Shown here: positions 40,526 to 47,922 of the stretch, in pieces
Position numbering within the stretch: the stretch's first letter is position 1
How the letters are laid out: every line of letters starts with the position of its first letter
From: a virus
IMG/VR virus record: IMGVR_UViG_3300022591_000519
Coordinates: 1 to 49,646 of that record
Length of the DNA: 49,646 nucleotides
Direction: 5' to 3' (one strand)
The notes under the pieces: model-generated
What the model saw: the letters and a program-made list of their open reading frames with translations, nothing else
Database searches by the model: none
Told to the model about the DNA's origin: nothing
Made by a program: the position numbers and the translations under genes

Positions 40526-41929
40526 TTAACGAGTGCCTAAGATCTTCATTAGACGATCGCCACGCTGGATGCTTTCACGAATCACTGACTCGCGCATTTC
40601 ACGTGATGTAGCGGCATCAGCAGAAGCAAATTCATCTTCACCACCCATTCCTGGCTCTTCCATTCCTGGCTCTTCCATTCCTGTGTCCATGCCCATGTCG
40701 CCTGTTTCTGGAGGCATACCCATTGTTTCTGCGCCAGCTTGTTCATTAGCTAGGTTAGTAACAGCACCGCTGATTGTTTCACGTGCTTGACGTAGTGAAT
40801 CTTGTGCTTGTTGTAGAGCACCTTCAACTGTGCTCTTGAATGCTTCTGCCATTTCGGGGCCAAAGTTTGATTTAATGCTGTCTGACAATTCAATCATAGA
40901 CTTAGTTTGGTATTGACCAACACGTTGCATCCATGATGTAAAGTCGTTAACCATATCGATACCTGCTGTAACGTCTTTGGCTTTTTCTTCCTTGTCTTCG
41001 TTGATCATACGAACAACAGTTTGAACTAGACTTTCTTTGACTTTCTTTTTACCAATAGCGGCACTAACTTTAGCACGGCGATTCTTTAAGTACTTGTCGG
41101 ATTTAGTATTTGACTTACCATCGTTATCGACATCGTCATCTTCTTGACCTACTGGATCAAGAGCTTCTGTTTTTGCTTTCTTCTTGGTAAGGTCATTTTT
41201 ACCTTTACCATCGGCGGCAAATGCTGGCACGCTCTTACCATTGATTTTCTTCATTGGTAGTTTACCTTCTTGCATTTGACCTTCGAACATACCTGAACAT
41301 TCGTATGGCATACCGTTGTTTAGTTTTGCGTGAGTGTGGTGTACTCCGCCACGACCCATGTTAACAGTTCCGCCGCACTTTTCGCATTCTGCTTTGTGGT
41401 GCATAGCTACTTCTAACATACCATTGTGATATGCTTCTGCACATTTTTGTGCGTGATAGTGAGCCATGTGATGGCCTTCCATACCTTCATTTGTTTTTGT
41501 TTTTTTGTTCATTTTTTTACCCTTGGCGATGTTTGTAGCGACGGCATACATTTCTTCCTCACCGCCTTTGAATTCTTGACCTTTTAACTTTTTAACAGTT
41601 TTTTCTTTCTTAGCTTTTTCTGCAGAGCTTAGTTTACGTTCTGCAATAGCTGTTTTTAATTCGGCAATACTTTCACCTAACATTTCCTTAATCTTTTGAT
41701 TAAGCATATTAAGCATATACTTGTCACGTTGGTAAGCTTCATCATTTAACAAAGAGTTAAAGTTTGCCTGTGTTTCAGCGTGATAAGTTTTACTACGTAA
41801 TACGTTACGATAGTCTTCTAATTGCTCTCTGGTGTACTTATCAAAGTTGACTTTGACGCCAAATTTTTTGTACATTGTTTCGTTAAGCTGTGAAGCTGTA
41901 ACTGGTTTAGAAAGGTCGTTTGTGTTCAT
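40526..41929 (-). CDS. Large probable virion protein (467 aa) with His/Cys-rich and Asp-rich segments
   Basis: Helical N-terminus, then a His/Cys-rich region (about 150-205: HHMAHYHAQKCAEAYHNG, HHKAECEKCGGTVNMG) that may bind zinc, and DVDNDGKSNTKSDKYL, an EF-hand-like Asp loop. A helical C-terminal third ends in a Gly/Met/Glu/Pro repeat (EEPGMEEPGMGG). The combination is frequent in uncharacterised phage structural proteins. Late box AATAAATA upstream. Confidence 0.6.
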   Translation of the reverse strand: MNTNDLSKPVTASQLNETMYKKFGVKVNFDKYTREQLEDYRNVLRSKTYHAETQANFNSLLNDEAYQRDKYMLNMLNQKIKEMLGESIAELKTAIAERKLSSAEKAKKEKTVKKLKGQEFKGGEEEMYAVATNIAKGKKMNKKTKTNEGMEGHHMAHYHAQKCAEAYHNGMLEVAMHHKAECEKCGGTVNMGRGGVHHTHAKLNNGMPYECSGMFEGQMQEGKLPMKKINGKSVPAFAADGKGKNDLTKKKAKTEALDPVGQEDDDVDNDGKSNTKSDKYLKNRRAKVSAAIGKKKVKESLVQTVVRMINEDKEEKAKDVTAGIDMVNDFTSWMQRVGQYQTKSMIELSDSIKSNFGPEMAEAFKSTVEGALQQAQDSLRQARETISGAVTNLANEQAGAETMGMPPETGDMGMDTGMEEPGMEEPGMGGEDEFASADAATSREMRESVIRESIQRGDRLMKILGTR

Positions 41930-41955
41930 GTCAGTATTCCAAAAATCCGATAATG

Positions 41956-41963
41956 TATTTATT
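41956..41963 (-). promoter_or_regulatory. Late promoter box (AATAAATA) of the 467-aa gene
   Basis: TAAATA core 26 nt upstream of ATG 41929. Confidence 0.45.
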
Positions 41964-41976
41964 TCCGTTTATCAAT

Positions 41977-42471
41977 TTAACGAAGCCTTTTAAGTTGGTT
42001 ATACGCACTTAAAATGCTAGATTTGTATTGGTCTTTTTGATGTTTGGCTATTGCGGCCTTGTTGTACAGCAAGTCTGCACGATCAGGATCTTTGCGTTTT
42101 TCACATACTCTAGCACCGTGTAGGCTAGCTTCTTCATCAAATCGTTTAAAACCAAACCACTTGTCGTTTTCCAACAGCGCATGATCTAATTGTTTGCCCA
42201 ACGCTAGATTGTTAGCAACTATGATAGCAGACTCTGGCATGTTAATAGGGCCCAGGAATGCATTATTACCTTTGGCAATATAAAAGCCGTCATCTTTTTT
42301 AACAATACGAAATTCACCTACTGTTACAGAACCATCTTTGTTCTTAGCAGGTACGACAAAGCCCTTGCCCTTAAGATCACTGCGGACCTTAGTGGCTAGA
42401 TACTTTACATCTTCAAATAGTTTGGGAGTTAGATTTGTCATCATGGCGTAATAGTAATCGTTTACTATCAT
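41977..42471 (-). CDS. Hypothetical phage protein (154-164 aa)
   Basis: Start either 42471 or Met at 42441 (MTNLTPKLFEDVKYL). DGSVTVGEFRIVKKDDGFYIAKGNN then a helical Lys-rich C-terminus. No domain recognised. Overlaps the 73-aa gene. Confidence 0.55.
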   Translation of the reverse strand: MIVNDYYYAMMTNLTPKLFEDVKYLATKVRSDLKGKGFVVPAKNKDGSVTVGEFRIVKKDDGFYIAKGNNAFLGPINMPESAIIVANNLALGKQLDHALLENDKWFGFKRFDEEASLHGARVCEKRKDPDRADLLYNKAAIAKHQKDQYKSSILSAYNQLKRLR

Positions 42472-42634
42472 TACTTATTTCATACACGCCCTTACGTACA
42501 AGGGTCTGAGCGATAACATGGTCTCTATTGTAGAGATTGCTTATAGAAATTTCTTTAGGATGACTGTTAACAAACTTGCTTTCTTCGTTTGTTAGAATGA
42601 TTGCTGGAGAGTCAACTAAGTGATGAATACGCAT
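42413..42634 (-). CDS. Hypothetical phage protein (73 aa)
   Basis: MRIHHLVDSPAIILTNEESKF... with an N-terminus like the MRINEL tag. Basic; overlaps both neighbours (ATG shared with the previous stop). Function unknown. Confidence 0.5.
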   Translation of the reverse strand: MRIHHLVDSPAIILTNEESKFVNSHPKEISISNLYNRDHVIAQTLVRKGVYEISNDSKRLLLRHDDKSNSQTI

Positions 42635-43254
42635 TACTTAACTCCACCTGTTGCACCAGTACCGCCTGCGGCGCCTGAGCCGCCGGATGATGCTTGAATA
42701 CTTTGTCTGTCAGCGGCTTGTGCATCTTTTTCTGCATCTTGCGCTTGTTGTTGTGCTTGTGCTTTTTGTACGTTTTGTAGTACACCAATCATGCTGTTTT
42801 TATCTAACGCAATAGGAGCACCTAACTGTGGGTTGTCAAGTTCAACAGAGTCTTTGTTGTTCTGTCCATTGACTGATTTTACTGTAAAATTGCCAGGAAG
42901 TTTTCCTAGACCAAATGCATTTTTCTGATCAGGAGTTAATGCTCCTTGATTTGGAATGCCCATGGCTTTTGTTATTTGATTCATCGGCAAACTACCAATG
43001 CCTTTTGGATTGGCCAATATTTTTTGGCCTTGCGAGCCTGCCGCACTAATTGATTTTTGTATTGCACCTAGTGGAGTTTTAGCGGCTTGTCCAACAGCTT
43101 GTCCTGCTTTGGCAATACCTTGACCTGCGGCTTGTACACCTTTAACTGCGGCATTACCAACGGCGGCCGCACCTCTAGCTAGACCTCCAACAGCCGCACC
43201 GACTGCTGGTAAGAATTCATCTACACGATCTTCAACTAGTTCGTTAATGCGCAT
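42634..43254 (-). CDS. Ala/Gly/Gln-rich phage protein (206 aa)
   Basis: Tag MRINELVEDRVDEF with a possible LVE/D processing site, then a low-complexity Ala/Gly/Gln stretch (GAAAVGNAAVKGVQAAGQG) and a central ordered part (ITKAMGIPNQGALTPDQKN, FTVKSVNGQNNKDSVEL). C-terminus Gln/Ala then Gly/Thr-rich. Probably an internal head protein. Function unknown. Confidence 0.55.
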   Translation of the reverse strand: MRINELVEDRVDEFLPAVGAAVGGLARGAAAVGNAAVKGVQAAGQGIAKAGQAVGQAAKTPLGAIQKSISAAGSQGQKILANPKGIGSLPMNQITKAMGIPNQGALTPDQKNAFGLGKLPGNFTVKSVNGQNNKDSVELDNPQLGAPIALDKNSMIGVLQNVQKAQAQQQAQDAEKDAQAADRQSIQASSGGSGAAGGTGATGGVK

Positions 43255-43491
43255 TTAATGACCTTTGGTTAAAATCACAGCTAATAAACTTAACACGCCT
43301 ACGATAACTGTGCCGGCGGTGCCAATTAATACCTTAATGGTATTCAGCTGACCTTTTTCAATAATTTCTTGCAAGGTACTAATTTTACCTTCAACGCTAG
43401 TCAAGCGTTTTTCTAGAGCATCATATCGTTGTGCGCATAGCTCAACGTGTGCTTCAAGGTTCTCTTTTTCAATATCTGTTGGTTTCGACAT
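43255..43491 (-). CDS. XhlA-like coiled-coil membrane protein (78 aa)
   Basis: Residues 10-50 are a coiled coil (RYDALEKRLTSVEGKISTLQ), followed by one membrane segment (TIKVLIGTAGTVIVGVLSLL) and a short basic end. This layout matches haemolysin XhlA-type proteins that accompany phage holins. A lysis role is possible. Confidence 0.6.
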   Translation of the reverse strand: MSKPTDIEKENLEAHVELCAQRYDALEKRLTSVEGKISTLQEIIEKGQLNTIKVLIGTAGTVIVGVLSLLAVILTKGH

Positions 43492-43529
43492 TTAGGTTAT
43501 CTCCAAAATAATATGTCTTGTAACGTTGC

Positions 43530-43943
43530 CTAAATGAGCCTAACTATAGTGTTTTTGAACTTTGTGTCACTGAGATCGAAAATGGATCTATCAGTATTTA
43601 TTGTTTCTGTTAGGTTTTTTACAACTGGAACTTTGTCTATAGCATCTAATAGCAGGCCAAGTTCTTGATCTTCGGTGTCAAATGCGCCATCTCTATCTGG
43701 AAAGAATCTAAATGTCCATACTTTGTGTGTGCCTTTGTATGCAGAACCAAAACCTAGACCTTTAATATCTATTTCTTCTACTTGCGGATCGTGATCGAAC
43801 TCGACTAGACTTCGTAATTCTATACATTGTTTTAATGTTACCCAATTACGATATTGATCAACTTCAACTGCACTACCTTGATTAGGGCGTCTAGCATCTG
43901 TGTTAGTAATATCGATAAGGGTTTTTAATTCTATCTGCGCCAT
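43530..43943 (-). CDS. Hypothetical phage protein (137 aa)
   Basis: Beta-rich (IELKTLIDITNTDARRPN, KVWTFRFFPDRDGAF). Possibly a virion component. CATAAATA late box 24 nt upstream, AGTAGG ribosome site. Stop is TAG. Confidence 0.6.
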   Translation of the reverse strand: MAQIELKTLIDITNTDARRPNQGSAVEVDQYRNWVTLKQCIELRSLVEFDHDPQVEEIDIKGLGFGSAYKGTHKVWTFRFFPDRDGAFDTEDQELGLLLDAIDKVPVVKNLTETINTDRSIFDLSDTKFKNTIVRLI

Positions 43944-43967
43944 ATATACCTACTTAATTGTTACAGG

Positions 43968-43975
43968 TATTTATG
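43968..43975 (-). promoter_or_regulatory. Late promoter box (CATAAATA)
   Basis: TAAATA core 24 nt upstream of ATG 43943, directly after a terminator. Confidence 0.5.
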
Positions 43976-44007
43976 GTCAAAAAGAAAGGACGTTAAAAAA
44001 CGTCCTT
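43976..44007 (-). terminator. Terminator of the 143-aa gene
   Basis: AAGGACGTT-TTTT-AACGTCCTT then TCTTTTT on the minus strand. Confidence 0.85.
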
Positions 44008-44029
44008 CCTTACTTTGCTTAATTACGAA

Positions 44030-44461
44030 TTAAGATAAAGCGGCACCAGTGAAACCGGTGTATGTTGTGATAGTGTAGTTACCTGCATTACCTGCAACAC
44101 CTGCTAGAGCGGCTTTTAAGTTGCCAAATGTTACATCTGTTTCGCTACCTTGGCCACTTGAACCAGCGCGATTAACTGATGCACCATCAACAATAACAAC
44201 AACTGTATCTGTACCAGCTGAAGTTGCTGGGATACCGTAACCAACTACTGAACCAACTGTTTCAACAGCTTTAAGAGCTTTCTCAAAGTTGCTGTCGATT
44301 GTGTTGTAGCTAGATACTAGGTCAACTGTTGCGTGAACTGTTTGAATAGTAACGAATAGTGGTTGATATCCACTGAAAAAACTTGATTTTGTACCTGTTA
44401 AGTTTGCTGAAGCACCTGTTTCAGCTTTACCGTGTACACGTGCGATTCCTAATAATGACAT
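44030..44461 (-). CDS. Possible abundant virion protein (143 aa)
   Basis: Ser/Thr/Gly/Ala-rich, no charged clusters and no Cys: LLGIARVHGKAETGASAN, IQTVHATVDLVSSYNTIDSNF, ITTYTGFTGAALS. It stands alone between its own late box and a strong terminator, as do strongly expressed virion genes. It could be a head decoration or fibre protein. No family recognised. Confidence 0.55.
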   Translation of the reverse strand: MSLLGIARVHGKAETGASANLTGTKSSFFSGYQPLFVTIQTVHATVDLVSSYNTIDSNFEKALKAVETVGSVVGYGIPATSAGTDTVVVIVDGASVNRAGSSGQGSETDVTFGNLKAALAGVAGNAGNYTITTYTGFTGAALS

Positions 44462-44517
44462 AATAATCTCCTATATTCTCGTATGTCTAGGCCTCTACTC
44501 TGAGGCTCTGGTATACA

Positions 44518-44525
44518 TATTTACC
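44518..44525 (-). promoter_or_regulatory. Late promoter box (GGTAAATA)
   Basis: TAAATA core 56 nt upstream of ATG 44461. Confidence 0.35.
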
Positions 44526-44548
44526 AAATACGGAAAAAACCAATGGAT

Positions 44549-44845
44549 TTAGACCTCTTTTGAACTGTCTTCTAGGCTTTTTAGATTATTGTTAGGATCG
44601 CGGGCTTCGCGTAGTTTACGTATGCCGCGTGTGAATTTTGCAGGATCTGCACCTTTGATAGAGTTAACTAAACGGCGTTCTAATTCGTAGGCTGTTTCTG
44701 GTTCAAAATTTTCACGGATAAGCGTAAGAAGATTGATGGCCGAATTAATCACATGCACAGCACGGGATTCGATTACAGCTTCTGTATCTTTCTTAACTGC
44801 TATATCGTTAAGTTCTTCGAGTAGACTACGGGTATGTCGTTTCAC
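44549..44845 (-). CDS. Hypothetical phage protein (98 aa, GTG start)
   Basis: GTG 44845 follows AAAGGAG by 5 nt and gives MKRHTRSLLEELNDIAVKK; an in-frame ATG at 44908 would place the late box inside the gene. Helical, basic; resembles a family I associate with T4-like phages (TRSLLEEL..IA..rd...viESRA..vI.SAinLl). Function unknown. Confidence 0.65.
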   Translation of the reverse strand: MKRHTRSLLEELNDIAVKKDTEAVIESRAVHVINSAINLLTLIRENFEPETAYELERRLVNSIKGADPAKFTRGIRKLREARDPNNNLKSLEDSSKEV

Positions 44846-44864
44846 ATTGACTCCTTTGGTGTAA

Positions 44865-44872
44865 TATTTATT
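44865..44872 (-). promoter_or_regulatory. Late promoter box (AATAAATA)
   Basis: TAAATA core 19 nt upstream of GTG 44845. Confidence 0.45.
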
Positions 44873-44917
44873 GTCAACTAAACATAACTGTAACATAATG
44901 TTTGGCAAAACACAAGA

Positions 44918-44946
44918 TTGACTTTAATCTAGCTGTAATCTATAGT
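44918..44946 (+). promoter_or_regulatory. Sigma70 promoter of the plus-strand block
   Basis: TTGACT, 17-bp spacer, TATAGT on the plus strand; predicted start about 44953. Confidence 0.78.
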
Positions 44947-44958
44947 GTACTAAATACA

Positions 44959-44991
44959 CTCAGTAGAAACCATGATAGTGTTTTTACTGAG
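44959..44991 (+). repeat. 5' leader hairpin
   Basis: 12-bp stem CTCAGTAGAAAC/GTTTTTACTGAG (one G-U) with a 9-nt loop, beginning about 6 nt after the predicted transcript start. Likely an RNA-stabilising structure. Confidence 0.55.
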
Positions 44992-45020
44992 AATACATTT
45001 ACACATAGAGGAAATAACAA

Positions 45021-45209
45021 ATGTTAGATTTAATCAATAAATGGGCCAAAAGCCTAGAACAGTCATTTAGTAAGCCACAAACTTACGGTAGCGCATTAGA
45101 ATGCTACATCGTTGCTAACGAACCAAAAGACGCCGCTGACGTAGATCGCTTAACTCGCGAATTTGAAACCAAGCGTTCAGAAGGTCACTATTGGATGAGA
45201 GGTCTATAA
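45021..45209 (+). CDS. DUF3563-like small protein
   Basis: 62 aa: LINKWAKSLEQSFSKPQTYG then SEGHYWMRGL; the middle DAADVDRLTREFETK matches the DUF3563 pattern of short proteins with a conserved D..dle.R.re end. Known mainly in proteobacteria. Ribosome site GAGGAAA. First gene of a four-gene plus-strand block. Confidence 0.6.
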   Translation: MLDLINKWAKSLEQSFSKPQTYGSALECYIVANEPKDAADVDRLTREFETKRSEGHYWMRGL

Positions 45210-45210
45210 A

Positions 45211-45330
45211 ATGAAAAAATTCACAGAAGCATTGTGGAGCTTTTTTCATTCAGTTGGACAAGCCAAGGCCGCCGCACACTTTGCCCGTATGGGTGATTAC
45301 AAATCAGCACAGGCTGTTTATAAAAGCTGA
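45211..45330 (+). CDS. Small protein (39 aa)
   Basis: MKKFTEALWSFFHSVGQAK followed by AAAHFARMGDYKSAQAVYKS, one amphipathic helix with a conserved-looking YKSAQ end. One nt after the DUF3563-like stop. Function unknown. Confidence 0.5.
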   Translation: MKKFTEALWSFFHSVGQAKAAAHFARMGDYKSAQAVYKS

Positions 45331-45335
45331 ATAGT

Positions 45336-45890
45336 ATGCTTACAACGGTTCGCCGTGTATTGCCACATGAATATGGCAAATACCGTAAACATCTTAAGGC
45401 CTTGGATTCCGACTCTAAGATACTTAGGTTCGGTTACCCAATTAGTGATACAGTACTTGACTCACTATGTGACAAGTTTGAAGCCGATCCTGCAGGGAAT
45501 ATTCTTTTTTGTATAGAAAATAACAACCTAGAGTTTGTAGCAATAGGACATATTGCTATTCAAGACGAGCTAGAACTAGCGTTTTCTGTACTTAAAGAAT
45601 ATCAAGGACAGGGTATGGGTAGTGCGTTAATGAAACGTGTTATTCAATGGTGTCGAACACATGGTAAGTTAAAGGGCTGTATGGTATGTTTAAGTACTAA
45701 TGCCGCTATCAAACATCTATGTCTAAAGCATGGAATTCACATACATTCATCGCATGGCGAAACCCTAGCAGATATAGAGTTAGATAGCCCCAACATTACC
45801 ACGTTCATAAGTGAACAGACAGATAACAATTTAGGTGTCATGGATTACTTAGGCAAACGTTTTGCCAAACCACTTGCACTACTAAAGTGA
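45336..45890 (+). CDS. GNAT acetyltransferase
   Basis: 184 aa. Motif A ELELAFSVLKEYQGQGMGSALM contains the acetyl-CoA loop Q-G-Q-G-M-G. GKLKGCMVCLSTNAAIKHLCLKHG is motif B. Substrate unknown. Follows the 39-aa gene by 5 bp. Confidence 0.85.
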   Translation: MLTTVRRVLPHEYGKYRKHLKALDSDSKILRFGYPISDTVLDSLCDKFEADPAGNILFCIENNNLEFVAIGHIAIQDELELAFSVLKEYQGQGMGSALMKRVIQWCRTHGKLKGCMVCLSTNAAIKHLCLKHGIHIHSSHGETLADIELDSPNITTFISEQTDNNLGVMDYLGKRFAKPLALLK

Positions 45891-45902
45891 TATCTATATA
45901 AT
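45874..45902 (+). promoter_or_regulatory. Sigma70 promoter of the 45964 gene
   Basis: TTGCAC, 17-bp spacer, TATAAT, overlapping an AATAAATA late-like box at 45900-45907. Leader has an ACAGCA-ATA-TGCTGT hairpin and TTAACACACAGGAG. Confidence 0.6.
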
Positions 45903-45963
45903 AAATAGAGTAGACAGCAATATGCTGTTAACACACAAACATTAACACACAGGAGAAATTACA

Positions 45964-46182
45964 ATGTTTATTCATAATCAATTAATCGACACCGTTCAAG
46001 GTGCAAAAAAGACTTTCGTAGAAACATTCATCAAAGATGATGCTTTCAAGTCAGAACTAATCAAACTAATCGACGCACAAGCAGTTGCTACTAAAACTTC
46101 AGTAGAAGCAATGTTGGCCATCGCTACAGCATTCACTAAGAATACTACTGCATTGATGTACCCAAACAAAGGAGCAAAATAA
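45964..46182 (+). CDS. Phasin-like helical phage protein (72 aa)
   Basis: MFIHNQLIDTVQGAKKTF, then a long helix (AIATAFTKNTTALMYP) with the hydrophobic spacing of phasins. Followed by a 1-nt overlap with the next gene. Not secreted. Phasin-type annotation is tentative. Confidence 0.55.
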   Translation: MFIHNQLIDTVQGAKKTFVETFIKDDAFKSELIKLIDAQAVATKTSVEAMLAIATAFTKNTTALMYPNKGAK

Positions 46183-46448
46183 TGTCAGATCTTACTCCAA
46201 AACTACCAGAAGTTAAATTTAATAAAAACGGTTACGAAATTCGTACAGATATCTTAGCTATGGCTAAAGAAATTGTTCAACAAGATTTTCAAGTCAAATT
46301 TGCAGGTTGGGAAATGACTGCCCAGCGTGACGAAAAGACTGGACAAGTTGTTAGCACAGTTGCTATGCCAGAGTTTCCAGGACTTGACAAAGTTCTAGAG
46401 ACAGCGGAAAAAATGTATGCATTCGTAAACACAGGCGCAAAAAAATAA
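46182..46448 (+). CDS. Hypothetical phage protein (88 aa)
   Basis: SDLTPKLPEVKFNKNGYEIR, then TDILAMAKEIVQQDFQ and MPEFPGLDKVLETAEKMYAFV: a helix-strand layout I associate with small T4-like phage proteins. Last gene of the plus-strand block before the terminator. Confidence 0.6.
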   Translation: MSDLTPKLPEVKFNKNGYEIRTDILAMAKEIVQQDFQVKFAGWEMTAQRDEKTGQVVSTVAMPEFPGLDKVLETAEKMYAFVNTGAKK

Positions 46449-46500
46449 TAATATATTCGGCATAGCCATATAAGTTTACAATACTATAATCCGTAAAGCA

Positions 46501-46526
46501 GAAAGCCCCTTAATTGGGGCTTTCTC
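46501..46526. terminator. Terminator between convergent genes
   Basis: GAAAGCCCC-TTAATT-GGGGCTTTC, 9-bp stem, with T-rich sequence on both sides; probably stops transcripts from both strands. Confidence 0.8.
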
Positions 46527-46624
46527 TTGAATAGTTGCTCCACTTTGATTGTAAATGGCGTTATACAATGTGGCAGGAGCCTCCTACATACCCGTAAAGA
46601 TTAACGGTCCTAAGGGTTATGTTC

Positions 46625-47794
46625 TTAATGTTTCTTTGCGCGACCAGCTTTCATATTTGCTAACCAATGTGCCATACGAGCTTTTTCGCCTGACGAATGT
46701 TTAGCAGTCTTGCGTAAACTACTTACACTAGCTTTGGTATTAACTCCGCTACGTTTAGCTAGGCCTTTGCGTCCAGGATTCTTTCCATCAGCAAAGTTTT
46801 CTTTTAGGTTATTAATATAGCTTTCACCTAACTGAATTAATTCTTTCATCTCTTCAATACTTTCGCAATGCCATTTCCGCAATGACTTGTTGATACGACT
46901 ATTTGGATCATGTGCTGTTTTAGCACTTGTACGAGATTTCTTCATGCCCTTCATGCGAGCACAAAAACTATTGCGGCGTTTAGCGTCTTTACTACCTGCC
47001 TTGAGCTTGCTTGGTTTTTTAGTAACGGCTGTTTGCAAATGACTACCAGGATGTTCTTTACGATAACTTGCAACACCTTTAGCATTTAATCCGCCATTCT
47101 TATTTTTACCACTTGATTTTTGCCATGCCGCAGATTCTTCTACTTGCTTCTTAATCCAGTTATCTGGAATTAGTCGATTAGCTTTGACAAATTCGTCATG
47201 TAGTTTTTGTCCGGTAATATTGTGTGCTTTGCAGATCTTCTGCATCATAGCATCAATATTTTCATAATTCATTTCAGTGCCTTTTTCTTTAGCACTTAAT
47301 AAGGCACGTTCTAATGCTTCAACGGCACCTGACTTTTCTTTACCAGATGCAGTCAACGGTTCCATTGGGCCAGAGTACTTGCCTTCGTTAATGTGTATGG
47401 CAGGTTCTTTGAAATACTGTGGATGAGCTTTGTTAAAGTTACGCATGATAACTCCAGCTTTTTCATGCGCTTCGTTTTCTATTGGACTTCCAGTTTCACC
47501 GCTGGTATCATTTAATCTATCTTCTAGGCCTTGCTTGAAATGTGTTAGTTCGTGAGCTAGTGTGCGCAACACATCTAACGGATGTCTATTTTCTATACCT
47601 AAATGAATAACATTTTCTTCTGGCAAAAACTTGCCGAACGTTGGCTGTTCTGTATCAGTAATGTATAGTTCTAAAAATATCTTAGGAAGACTATCTAATT
47701 TTAGCTCTTCCATAGCAAGCGGTAAGAAATCCTGCATGATCTTCATAAAATCATGTGTGCTAGTACGTGCTTCAAATAAATCGTTAATCTTCAT
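46625..47794 (-). CDS. Probable internal virion protein with metalloprotease-like HELTH motif
   Basis: 389 aa from Met 47794 (MKINDLFEARTS). The N-terminal domain has LAHELTHFKQGLED, the HExxH zinc-peptidase motif, preceded by ENVIHLGIEN; a third ligand may be Glu in IENEAHEKAG. The C-terminal half has SAAWQKSSGKNKNGGLNAKG, KRRNSFCARMKGMKK and RINKSLRKWHC, wording of a frequent phage structural domain. The first residues match a tag with an LFE/A cleavage site. A packaged protease is possible. Confidence 0.7.
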   Translation of the reverse strand: MKINDLFEARTSTHDFMKIMQDFLPLAMEELKLDSLPKIFLELYITDTEQPTFGKFLPEENVIHLGIENRHPLDVLRTLAHELTHFKQGLEDRLNDTSGETGSPIENEAHEKAGVIMRNFNKAHPQYFKEPAIHINEGKYSGPMEPLTASGKEKSGAVEALERALLSAKEKGTEMNYENIDAMMQKICKAHNITGQKLHDEFVKANRLIPDNWIKKQVEESAAWQKSSGKNKNGGLNAKGVASYRKEHPGSHLQTAVTKKPSKLKAGSKDAKRRNSFCARMKGMKKSRTSAKTAHDPNSRINKSLRKWHCESIEEMKELIQLGESYINNLKENFADGKNPGRKGLAKRSGVNTKASVSSLRKTAKHSSGEKARMAHWLANMKAGRAKKH

Positions 47795-47909
47795 ATGGTA
47801 TTCCACCAAGCCCGCATCCGTAACGGGCTAGGCCGTCATACAGGGCTGTAAGGATTCCGAGGGCGATCAGTGCCATCGTCTTCTGGATAGACTGGATATT
47901 GATTTTCAT
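47784..47909 (-). CDS. Small possible membrane protein (41 aa)
   Basis: MKINIQSIQKTMALIALGIL, then TALYDGLARYG: one hydrophobic segment. It overlaps the metalloprotease-like gene start by 11 bp. A GGTAAATA late box lies 5 nt upstream, as for other leaderless starts here, which favours this ATG over one 4 nt earlier in another frame. Confidence 0.4.
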   Translation of the reverse strand: MKINIQSIQKTMALIALGILTALYDGLARYGCGLGGIPYED

Positions 47910-47914
47910 CCATA

Positions 47915-47922
47915 TATTTACC
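47915..47922 (-). promoter_or_regulatory. Late promoter box (GGTAAATA), leaderless type
   Basis: TAAATA core 5 nt upstream of ATG 47909, overlapping the end of the methyltransferase gene. Confidence 0.35.
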
